Shown here piece after piece: positions 36,701 through 48,700 of a stretch of 64,000 bases of DNA; position 1 is the first letter of the stretch; each line of letters begins with the position of its first letter. Location of the stretch: the NCBI GenBank assembly GCA_028023455.1, contig JAQFVV010012420.1:9009194-9073193 (forward strand). The letters run 5' to 3'. The translations under genes were made by a program, and so were the position numbers. This stretch comes from Epiperipatus broadwayi. Taxonomy: Eukaryota > Onychophora > Udeonychophora > Euonychophora > Peripatidae. Below the pieces are notes generated by a model. It ran no database searches. It saw only the letters and a program-made list of their open reading frames with translations, and was not told where the DNA came from.

Positions 36701-39700
36701 TACGATATTTTTCAGGGCAGGCAATATTATAGACCACCTGAGGTGTCAGCGAGGGTGGTAGGCTGTCCTTGGTGTTATTGATTAGTTTGTTGGAGTTAGG
36801 AGGTGTGTGAAAACATAAATGGTATTTATTATTGAATATATTGTAAAAACATTTATGCACATTAGGCAGATAAGGGAGTAGAAGTCTTTGCTTGTCTATG
36901 TTAGGGGCCTGATTATTTATTTTAGAAAAAAACTTTTATTTTCCTGTCGATTAAATTCAGATTAAAACCAACTTTTATTAGGTCGTCCCTGTATGATGCT
37001 AGGTTAGCTTTTTTATCTGCCTCAAATTTACACAGGTGCATATTTCTATACAAAAATGAGGTTAAGCCAGAGAGTTTTTGGTTAGTTGGTGAATTGGAGA
37101 GGGGGTGGGAGTGTCCTCTAACATCAAGGGGTTTGCTGAGCATCTTATAATTAAGATGTGTGTTCTCGCTGAATGTGTAGGTCTAGGTATTTAACTTGTT
37201 TATGGCCATTTTCATTCTCTGTGTTAAACATAAGCCCTGTGGTGTTTTGAAGTTCAGTTTTAATTTGTAGAATAATCGGAGTGGGAGCAGCTATAAAGAG
37301 ATCATCAACATATCTAGTGTAGATGGATCGCAAGTTAGATTCTTGGTATTTTGGAATTATTCGTTTTTCGAAGTAATTTAATACTATACTTGAGATGATG
37401 CCACTCATAGGCAGTCCCATCAGCCAACCATCTTTCATATGAAACCACTGGTTGTGAAAGAAGGCCATGATATTTTTATCAAGCCATGATAAAAAGTCTA
37501 CAATAAAGTCAATCAGTGGCTGAGTCGAGTTGTGGTTTATAAGCTCTTCTCTTACAATATGAATAGATTTAGCCCTGCAAATGGAGCCATATAATTCTGA
37601 AACATCAATAGTAGCTAGTGTGGTGCCTGGGTTCAAAACTAGGTCTTTTATTTTTGTGACAAATTGGAATGACAAATTTATGGTATATGAACCGAATCCC
37701 AAGGCTTGAATGAGCTGTTGGTTAACCCATTTCACTGTATTGGAATAGTGGACCCCTCCAAAATCCAAAATAAGTCGCAATGGAATATTAGCCTTGTGAA
37801 TTTTGGCATTGGCAAACATCCTTGGAGGAATGGATGCAGACGGGTAAAGTCTATAATATTCCGCCTTAGAGAAAGCTTTATTGCATGTGGTCTGAGAATG
37901 GAAGAAATAAGCTTATCTTTATTTAATTTGTTATTGAAGTCGGGAAGCCTTTGAAATTGTAGTTTGTTGATCTGCTGATCTTATTTAGATGTGTAGTCCT
38001 GTGTTTTCATGAGAATGAATCTATTGCCCTTATCCTCCAGCATGCATGTGACATCTGCATCTTTAAAAAATTGTCTGGTTTTTGCTACATTTGCTTGCCT
38101 GGTATGTGTGCATATATATAAAGATTTATGCTGCAAAGCATTAACTACTTGAGTAATGTATTTATCTTTATCTGGATAGTTGGCTAGACCTGCTTCCGCA
38201 TCAGCAAACTCCATTTTCCATCCACCCCCAACATATCACGGGCCTCTGCATAAAACGTCACACACCTCTTGTGGGAGTGGTATATCTGTGAGGTTCATGA
38301 AGGCCGAGGCTTCGGGGTCTTGAAGGCGGACATTCTGCTGATAAGCTAAAAACGCAAGTTTTTTTATCAAATTTGCACTTAAGAAAAGTATTGAGGATAT
38401 TACACTTGTGCTGTATAAACGCATTAATTGGAAAGTGGGCTAGAATTCTCTTACGTCTCTTGATTTGTTTGTATAATGCTTTGCAACATCCTTTAATGAC
38501 TAAATCAAGAAGTATTTTCATTTTCTTGATAATGCTGTTGCGGTTGTAGATAGCTTGGTTGAGATTAAAGCTGCAGAATCTTGGGAAAATTTTAACTTCT
38601 CTGCATTTTATCAAGAACGCAATTCTCTGTTGGAATTTGCATACAGAGAGACAAACTTTAAGAGCTTGCTTTTCCATAATAAATCACTCACAATGTTGTT
38701 AGAAAGTGTAAAGTGTTTGCTTAATTCATCCTTTTAATATATTTCCAAAATTTTTTACACCCATTTTTTCCACTTTTATTAATATCCTCCAATAATTTAC
38801 TATTTAATTTCATTCTCTCTTTATAATTATTTATTATAGCCAATTTCTTTTTTTTTTTAAATATTTTTCCCATTTAATATTAACATCTTTTCCATTTTCT
38901 TTGTTTATAATAGCATATTTATATTCTCTGTATACTTTTTTCCCTCTCTTTTACACTTTTACTAACTCTCACTTTTCTATTACTTTTATTCTTCTGAATA
39001 TTCTCACCTAAAACTCTATTTGCAGTTTTTTCTACTTGACCACACCAGTCCTTATATTCATCACTAACAAACTCTTCCACGATTTCTTCTACTTTTATTT
39101 TATTTTCTTCTAACTTATTCTTGTCTCACACTTCCACCCACATATTTCACTATCCTTTGTACTTTTATTGCTATTTTCCTCTAACCATTTCTATTATAAA
39201 GAAATTATGATTACTATTACATACTCTCTCTTCATTGTCAAACACTTTAATTTTCTGTACTTTATTCATCACTTCTTTCCCTACTAATACATAATCTATT
39301 GTGTAAAATATATTACTTCTAGATCATGTTTATTGTCCCTCATAAATATTTGCTAAAATTCCCAATGCTCAAATTCACTCTCTGACAAAAATTCCTTAAA
39401 AGTTGTCCATTCTTGTTATCCACGTCATCAATTTCTTAAATATGCCCATTCATCTCCCCTATAACCTTTATTTTCTTCCCCTTTTTTTTGAAATTCTGTA
39501 TATCCTTAACTAGACATTCATATATGCTACTGTTCCACTCCATTATAGTTTGACCATCTACAGTGATATACACACTATAGCCACCATCCATTTCTCGTCT
39601 TCCTAACCTTATCTCAAACCAAAATGTTCTTTACACTTAACAGTATTTAAATGTTTTTTTTTTTTATATAATTTCTATACCACCACCCTTTTTCTTTTCT

Positions 39701-42700
39701 ATTTATACCCTGCCATTCCAAGACTTCCAGGGTAGGTTTTCTTTTTTTCTGAGATGTGTTTCCACTAATGCTAATACCTCAAGCTCTTCATTTTTAACTG
39801 CTTTGTTTAATTCCAGCCATTTTTCTGGTCTCCTACCACTTTGCACATTCAAATATCCAATTTTAACAATTTCTTTTTTTATTACCCTTTTATAAATTCT
39901 TTTGACTCTTTCTTCTCTTTTACATTTGTAAGTAACTTATTTACCATTAATTTTATAGACTGATTCCCTCTCCACATTTACATTTATATCTAAATCAGCT
40001 ATCCTCTGATTATTTCTTACATCTTGTCCATTCTTTTTTTTTTTATAACACTGCAATTTAAAACCCTATCTTCTTTTATAAGTTTCCTGAAATATAATAT
40101 TTTTTATAAATCAAACTCCCTAATACTTCACTTCCTTGTTTTGTGACATGCAATCCATCTTTACTATGCAACACCCTTTTACTAGTAAAAAAAATCCCAC
40201 ATGCTCTATGTAACATATACTTATTGTCAAATCTTGGTAATAATCTAACTATTCCTACTCTTCCTTTAATTTTATTCAAATTATTAATCAATTCTATGTA
40301 CTCATTCATTATTCTCTCTGATGGCTCTGACAAATTTTTTGTCCCTACCATAACATATATATCTCTACTCCCTTGCTTCTTTACTTACCTGTAACACCCC
40401 TAATTCTAGTTCCAGGCAAACATATTCTTACATACTGGTTTCTGGTTTCTCTTGCAATTACATCTCCACATCCTCTAATTAGCAAGTCTCCTATTAATAC
40501 TTTCTCATAGTTTACTTACCCTACTCATCAGTGACATTCTCTTACACCTTTTGGACTTGCTTATCTAGTTCTTCCTTATCATTTATATTCATTAATTCCT
40601 TAATCTACTCACACTTCATCTCTAATGATTTTAATTTTGCTTCTATATCCTTTACCTGTTCCTCTGTCTTACTTATTCTTTTTCTAACCATCTCCATTGC
40701 ACTACTTATTTTATCATCCATATCTCTTGTCACTCCACTAAAAACATACTCTATTCTATCTTCCTCAACTACATTCTGCTCCATTTCTCCTGACTTTCTC
40801 TTTAAACTATCTACCCTTAGAAATCATTTTTCACCTCCTTTGTCACATTTTCACAATCTACATAACCATACACCTGTTACATCATTCTTAATCTTATTTA
40901 AACCTTATTACACACAGCATGCTTAATTTCCTTCTGACCATTATATGTACATTGTGGGATCCCCTATTCTATATTTAAATTTATGCTTTCTCTACTACTC
41001 TTCAAACCTCTTTATACAAAAGAAAAAATTTTTTTTATTTTTTTTAAATGGCAATTGATAAACATGTGCTTCCTAACTTTACGCCTCAAACATTATCTTC
41101 TTTTTCAAGTAAATCATTCTTTCTTAAATTGAAAAATTCTTTAGTAACAGATCTAATAAAAAACCAATTAATCTTACAGACAACTTAGATTTAAAGCCTC
41201 CTTGCAGTAAACACATACACAAAAAAAATTATTTTTTCCTTTTATGTAAAATTAGGAGCGTGCTAATAGCTCTAAACAAGCTTTTTTTTTTATTTATGAT
41301 AAATGCTACTACAAGAGAAGACATTCAAATCATTTTTATCTTGGATTGTCCCCATCCCCAGACCGGTTTCGACCTATGGGTCTCTTCAGTGAGAAGTTGG
41401 GACATTAGATTTAAAAAACCAACCGGTCTGGCGATGGGGACAATCCAAGATAAAAATGATTTGAATGTCTTCTCTTGTAGTAGCATTTATCATAAATAAA
41501 AAAAAAGCTTGTTTAGAGCTATTAGCACGCTCTTAATTTTACATATTTGTAAGTGCAAGCTATATATAAGTCATGTGTCATCTGACTTATTATTATTACT
41601 ATTATTTTTCCTTTTATATAAAAATGACATAATGAATCACTTTCAAAACTTTAGCAATATTATTTCTCTCTTCACCCCAATTTTCTTTTCATGTCCATTA
41701 AGCAAAAAAAATTTGTACTATCAAAATTTTTCCAGATACACAACTGCATTGGTCTGTCCTCTACATATGATGGTCTTCAAAAATAAAACATGGTAATAGT
41801 ATTTTAAAATAATATAAGTTTATTTATACTTTTTTATTTATTTGTTTATTTAAAACATTATTTAAGAGTATATTAATATTAGATATATTACAAATTAGTG
41901 GCTATTTTAAAGATGGAAAACATAATTTCAAAAAACAACTATGTTTAAAAATACAGTTATAAATTATTATTTGGTTTTTATATTAAGGGTTAAAGTTTAA
42001 AATTTGTTTTATACATTGGAAAAAATGTTTATTTCAATTATAATCTTATAAAATAAAAAAGTTAAAATATAGTATGATTGATATTGATATATTATGAAAT
42101 GTAATAAAATAAAATGTAAAATATTTACATATTATGTCTCAGAAAATTAAAAGTGCTTTAAGAAGTACAAAAGAGAATAATGTATTTTATTACATTATAT
42201 TGAATTGAGCAATCAAAAGAAATGAAGATATTAATTCAATTTGAAATATGATTACAATTTGAAATATTATTTATGATAATAAAATATGCAAAATGAAATA
42301 ATACATGGCTGTTAATGAAAACATCCACAGAAAAAGTAGTTTTTTTAAAAAAAATATTCAGTTTTATTACTGTCTAGCATGCGTTCAATATAACATGTAT
42401 ATCATATAGTCATATATTGCATTAGCTCAGAAAAAAAGGAAATTATTTATAGTTGAATTGCAAAATGAAGTAAAAAATAGATGTATACTTGATAGGAATG
42501 GTCAAAAAATTAAAGCAAAATACTATCTGATGAACTTGAAAACTTTATAAGAAATATAAGATCAGTTCAAGAAAATCTATCTTTATATCAAATTTCAATA
42601 AAGATAAAAAATTGTTGCTTAACCACATGATAGCAATTCATACTTGATAATTAAAAGCTAATGGTTTTATCCAAAGAATAAAGGAGGCTTTCTAAGGTCA

Positions 42701-45700
42701 TTTAATTTTAGCTTATTTCACTAAATCCATCAAATGACTTAAACCATAGATATTTAATTTCCTTAAAAACAAGTCCAATTTGAATTTTTGTGATGTATTA
42801 AATACTTTTGAATAAATTTTTAGGATATTCAATAAAAACATAATAATAATAATAATAACCTGAAAAAGTGTATTCTCAGATGTTTTTGGATTCAATCGGG
42901 TTACAAATAAAGTTTTATGAGGATTACCAGTAACAGTTTTATTAGGCTTGTATGATGCCTAGAAATAAAAAAATAAAAAAAGATAAATTCATTTACTATG
43001 TTAAACAAATGTTAAATATTAAAAACAATTAAATCATTATAATGTGTGTGATAATATAGGTGTTATACATAAAAAAAAAAAATTATGTAACAATTAGAAA
43101 TAAAAGTTTTATATACTGTATATACTAAGCACTAACTTCACTTTTATAAAAATGTTCACTTTTGTTACATAAATCAATAGTTGCAATGATCAACCTTTTT
43201 CAACTTTGAGAATAATCAAAAAAACACGTTCAAACTTCAAACAATATTCTGATTAAATGAAAAAAAAAATTTAAGACTTTTAAAAAACAATTTATTTATT
43301 AATTTTTTTTTTTTAATTTATGATAAACTTTATTAGATACAGTTACATCATTCAATAAGTGTAAAGAAAAAAAGAACAAAGAATCAATATTTATGCGATT
43401 GAAAAATTAGAGAATTTTTATTGCATAACAGCAATTTTTAAAAGGCATTATATTTGGATAGAAATATTTACAGGATTGCCTTTAATATTTGGATAAGAAA
43501 TCACTTCACCTATGAAATGACAAATAAGAATTCTATAACAGTTTCAGTTTAGGAAAAACAGATCCTATTGAAATTCTTGTACCTGAATATGATAACTAAT
43601 AAATATAAATATCTAATGGCCATCTCACCAGGGATTTGATTCATGCAATGCAAGTATTATATGATGTCATTTCCTTGCTATTCTACATTAGATATTCTAA
43701 CATCTAATTTTATTCAGAACCAACTATGGAAATGCATTTTTCATATTTAATTATTGTTCTGATTCCATAATCCGGATGGCCTTTATTAAATGTATTTAGA
43801 CTCAATATTTCTACTTAACAGTTTTGGATTTCAGGAATCACATTAATACTCTCTGCAATTTGAAATTTGAAAAATATTATATCAACTCTTTGGCTTATTC
43901 ACAATTGAAAAACTTAGTCGCTTTCATATCCAAATATTCGAAATCAATTATTTGCAAATCTAATAAAAAAGAGATTATTCAGTTTGATAAAGAAAATAAT
44001 TCACTTTGTGTACTTTTAAATTTGAAGATAAAAATGGTGATGAGAAAATTATAAGATTAAAAAAAAAGCAAAATTATTTCCCTTTTTTTAAAAAAAAACA
44101 AACAAAACAGAATGTGAAGGAGAAAAATCGACAATTTTATATTCTTTTTTTTTAATATCATAAGATATTTTTATTAATTTTTTATATAAATTTTAAACTT
44201 TTGTACATATCTATTTATGTTAGTAAATAAATATATACAAAGTATCATAAAATATTAATATTCATGCATTCTATAAATATATTATAGCCATTATAGAGCA
44301 ATAAATACAGCATATTTGCTGCAAAAAAGTTTGTAGTTAATCAAAAAAAGACTTTTTGATTTTTCTTTAAGGCATTAACGAAACTAAGTTAAGACAAATT
44401 TCTAATGTCCAATCCATACATTTTTATCATTTGCAACTCTTATTACCATGTAATTATTCATATGGAAGACATGCATGAATAAGCTTCTCAATAACATACA
44501 TTGCCATCAGGGGGGAGGTTTGCATTTTACAACTGAATTTAAAGCCAAGAACTATGGTCTTTCTTCTCAGTTGTCTGATACTTCTTACTTAAAACAGTGC
44601 TAGTTTTCTTAATGGCAGCATTGCTGTGTGCATAAATGATTATTTTAAAATAATTATCATCTTGACAGACAAATCTAAATTATAGTCTTTATTTGCAGAA
44701 GGAACTAAGAATCCACTGATTTCAAATTCAGACTTCCATTCAATGATGATGTTTTATTTAATTACATACAATACAAATCACTTTTGAGAAAAGGAAAATT
44801 ACATAAACTAGAAAAAGAAATAAATGGGGCATATTGGTCTTTTTGAAGTTAGAAAAAAAAATGAAGCAATAAGGCACAAGTGAAAGAGATAAAACACCCT
44901 GTGAAAATTGATGGTATATCAGAGCAGCAAAATTAGTTATTCAACTTATTGGAAAATACCAAATGCAGATAATTCAGGTTTATGTCCTCAACAAGTTCTG
45001 ATTGCAATAAATAGATTTTTATAAAGATTTACAATATGCTTCTGATCACACCAAATAATATTTTTAAAATATCAGGAAGATTTTAATGCTAAAATTAAAA
45101 AACCATTGAAAGATAAAAATGCTGCAGATAAATTTGGCTATGGCCACAGAAATTAGAGATTTTTAACTTGTGAAATTTTCATGAAAAAAAGAAGTACATT
45201 GTGAATTATTCTTTTGAGAAAAATGCTAAACAGATATAGACATGTAAACTATCCAAATAAAGATACAGCATAATTGGATCTCATTATAACTATCAATTAT
45301 AATGTTCTCAGTTCAGTCTGTGATAATCTATTAGCGAGAAGATGCATATTAATGCAAAACTAGAGCCAAAAACTATTTTAAAAAACCAGTATTATGAATG
45401 CTCCAATAAACAGATTCTGAAGATGGTTCAGATTTGACTGAAATCAATAATAAGATAATAGATACTCTATTAAGAACTGCAAAAAAAGATATATGATACA
45501 ATAAAGCAACAATTTACCTGTAAATTTTCTACTGAAGCAAGATATTGTGTGAAGAAAAGAAGGTACATGAAAATTTTGTTACATGATCTATTAAGAATTG
45601 AATATCTAGTTTTGTAAACCAAAAAGACTTAATAATGGTATAAAAATAAAATATGATTTTGATTGGCTAGCAGAATTACAGAAGATAATAAAAGTCTCAA

Positions 45701-48700
45701 AATTGTAAAACAACATTATAATATTAAAAAAAGTTATTTCAGTAATAAAAAAAGATAAAAATATTACTAGAGATTATATGAAAAATGGGAAATAGTTTTA
45801 TAAAGAATTATATACTAATAAAGAATAAAAACCAAAGTACTTCCTATAGTTATTAAATTTTAAATGTCAAGCATTTTAAATGAAAAGGTGAGAAAATTAA
45901 ATGTGTTAGGGAAAAAGTTATAGGAAATGATGAAATAGATAAATCATTGGCAAAACTACATACCTAATATTCAAATGATAAAATGTAGTAGAGTAAAAGA
46001 ATGCATTAGTGATATTGATAATATATATATATATATCAAATATCCAAATGATAAAAACGTACCAGATGATTGGAAGAATATAATAGCGATATTGATATTT
46101 TAAAAAAGTGATAAAAAATATTAGAAATTGAAGATCTATCACCTTTCTATCAATTTTATACAAAACTTTTACTAAGATAATTGTAACTCACCTAAACAAA
46201 CTAAATTCAAACTAACCAAAAGAACAAGTTGGATTTAAAAATGGTTTTAGCACTTTGGATATATCCAAGTATTGAGAGAAGTTATAGAAAGGACTAATGA
46301 ATATGCATTGTTATTATACTTTGGATTTGTAGGTTTTGAAAGGCATTTAATTCTACAAGTATTTCCACAGGGACTAAAAATTTTGACCACCAAAATATAG
46401 ACTCAAGATATTGTCATATTCTGAAGCATATTTTTAACAAAATGCAAAAGCAGTGATTACATTACATGATAATACTATTTTGTAATTAAAATAGAAAGCT
46501 AAGGGAGTAAAAGAAAATCATCTACATTTTGCAAATGATATGGTTGCTTGTTTGTTTTTTTTTTGCAAATAATGCTTCACAGCTTCAGGAAATGTTGTAA
46601 AAGATATCAGATGAAAGTAGGACTAAAATAATGTTTAATGAATATTTTCAAAAAAAGAAAATAAAGATTGAATATCATAAGTTAGAAAAAGTTAACAACT
46701 GTATACATATTGGTCAGATTATTAATATTGATGGAAACATAATGGATGACATTAATCATAGAAATAAAGTTGGATGGAAGATGTTTGGTAAAAATAATTT
46801 AATATTAAAAGAAAATATGTTCATGTTTTTGAAAAAAAAAATGTTTTTAATAGATATATTGACCAGTTCATACTTATGGATCTGAGATTTGGGACACTTG
46901 GGAGTAATAAGAATCGAAAGAAAAATACTTAGATGAGAGAACAAATAGATATCATTGCAATCAGTGAAAAAATTAAGAGATTGAGATGGAGCTGCACTGA
47001 AATATTGTTAGAAAAAGTGATAATAGATAATGTCTTAAACTGGATCCCAAGAGATGGTAATAGATCTAGAAAGGAACCACATAAGAAATAGATGGAAAGA
47101 AGTTTGTTAGTGTGATATGAAAAATAGAATGGATTGGAAAAAGTAGATTCTTGAAATACACTAATAATGTTTGAAAATAATGAGGAAATGATAACAATTT
47201 TTTGTCATAATCAATTAATTACTGTCACTGACATCATTCCTATAAATAGTTGACTTCTTTTCAAGAATCTGATCATCATGCTATTTTTTTTTTAAAAAAA
47301 AACTAAACAATTATGATGAATGAAGATGCCTCCAATTAAAATATTAAAAAATAATAATAAATAAAAGAAAGTGAAGTAAAATAGAATAAAACAGGATTTA
47401 AAAAAAAAAAAAAACATGGATAAAACCGTATTTATTCATTAAGCATTACTAGAAAAGGCTATTGCTTATTTTCCATTATGGCATCAGAATTAATAGTACA
47501 ATTGCTAATGTTTAATATGTGTAATTTGACATTTAAAAAATTAAATTGATAAATAATAAGCTCAACAGCAATATCCAAGTATCCCACAATCCCTCTAGTT
47601 CATATTTATTTAATAATGGAGACCTCTCTGACCTCACTCTAGAACCAAAGTAAGCAGTAAGACTTCTCCAATCCATTTTTGTTCTAAGCCTTTCTTCATG
47701 CAGGTAGCATTGCATCCATCAAGGAGACAATTTTTACTTACATTAAAAAGTTTTAATATACAAGGAATTGTCAATGGAATTAATCTTATAATGCTAACTA
47801 ATAGCTTACATGAGATAAAGAATACTCCTGCAGCAATGAAACTAATTACCTCAGGACAAACGTTTTATCTGTAGTGAAGACAAGCTTTCGCTCATCTTGA
47901 GCTTACACCTAGATTTCCAGTTTTAACTAACTTTACAATCATTATTCTGATAAAAAATGAGAGTAGCTCTTCATAATTGTTTCATTGCTTTGATAATATC
48001 ATCCCACTAACTTTACATCATATTATAAATTTTAAATGATTTTATTTGAAGTCGAATTTTCCATTATGGTATTGCCTGGAACAAATTTTCCCTCATAAAA
48101 AACAATTTTTACATATCTGAAAAATATAAAGATATGCATTTAATTACAATCATCTTGAATATATATATATTAGGCAAAACTAACAATGATAGATGGAAAT
48201 GTTAAAAAAAAAAACGTATCAGAGTTTATAAAAATCACCTGTATATCAATGTGACATCATAAATGTTATTGTTGGCCACTAATAGCACTGCCATTACTAA
48301 TTAGCCATTGCCTTTAAATAAAATAATATCAATGTATATATGTCAAATTCTCAATCTGAAGGTAAGCTGAAAAACTAACAGAAACAATACATTAAGATAT
48401 ATTAAAAGAAGGCTTAACACATCCTTATAGTACTTTTAACATAATTTATTCTAGCATCTTAGCTCTACGCAGTTTAGCACAATGGTAGAAACAGACTCAG
48501 AGGTTCCAGGAACAATTCTCAAATGACTTAATATAAATAAATAAATAAAAAACTCTGCTTGGATCATTTGAACAAAACTATTAAATACACAATCTCATTA
48601 ATTTGAGCACAAGTGTTAAATATACAATGTCATTCATTAGGTGTCCAAATATCACATGATCTCCCAAACAATTAACTACAATTGCTTAGTTATTGGAACA

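Larger units (their letters stand above)
36206..38723 (-). mobile_element. Penelope-like element (RT plus GIY-YIG endonuclease), frame-broken
   Basis: A 2.5-kb insert in LINE-A. Minus-strand pieces in order: an N-terminal helical region (38677-38258); [13 protein letters not shown] and [12 protein letters not shown] (38424-38236); the DKG-containing segment [16 protein letters not shown] (38214-37981); an RT core with [30 protein letters not shown] and [11 protein letters not shown] (37819-37151); a thumb region (37143-36922); and a C-terminal GIY-YIG endonuclease with [26 protein letters not shown] (36860-36495). The DKG segment, YVDD and C-terminal GIY-YIG define canonical Penelope elements. 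Length matches a nearly complete single copy without the usual LTR-like repeats. About five frame breaks make it inactive, although the RT catalytic residues are preserved. Confidence 0.88.
33932..40990 (-). mobile_element. LINE-A copy M1, near full length, split by a Penelope-like element
   Basis: Read from right to left. A coiled-coil-like Glu/Lys-rich ORF1 start lies near 40.8-40.6 kb. An SGNH/esterase-like domain follows: a [15 protein letters not shown] block near 40.48 kb, then [11 protein letters not shown], and [17 protein letters not shown] near 40.13 kb. Next are the endonuclease (about 40.0-39.2 kb), RT (about 35.9-35.1 kb) and a C-terminal zinc-knuckle region near 34.3 kb, with the 3' end at about 33.93 kb. 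Esterase-bearing ORF1 proteins are known in CR1/L2-type LINEs, hence the clade call. The Penelope-like element at 36206-38723 interrupts it between endonuclease and RT. Frames are broken throughout. The plus-strand open frames across 34.7-36.2 and 39.6-41.0 kb are shadows. Confidence 0.8.

Noticed and set aside
36206-38723. Hammerhead ribozyme within the Penelope-like element
   Set aside because: I looked for CTGANGA followed by GAAAC on both strands near both ends and found no convincing match.
40531-40926. 131-residue plus-strand Ser/Leu/Phe-rich frame
   Set aside because: Antisense to the coiled-coil part of LINE-A ORF1.
43824-44054. Plus-strand exon after an acceptor-like GGATTTCAG
   Set aside because: No domain, no donor or partner exons, AT-biased composition; kept only as an unassigned frame.
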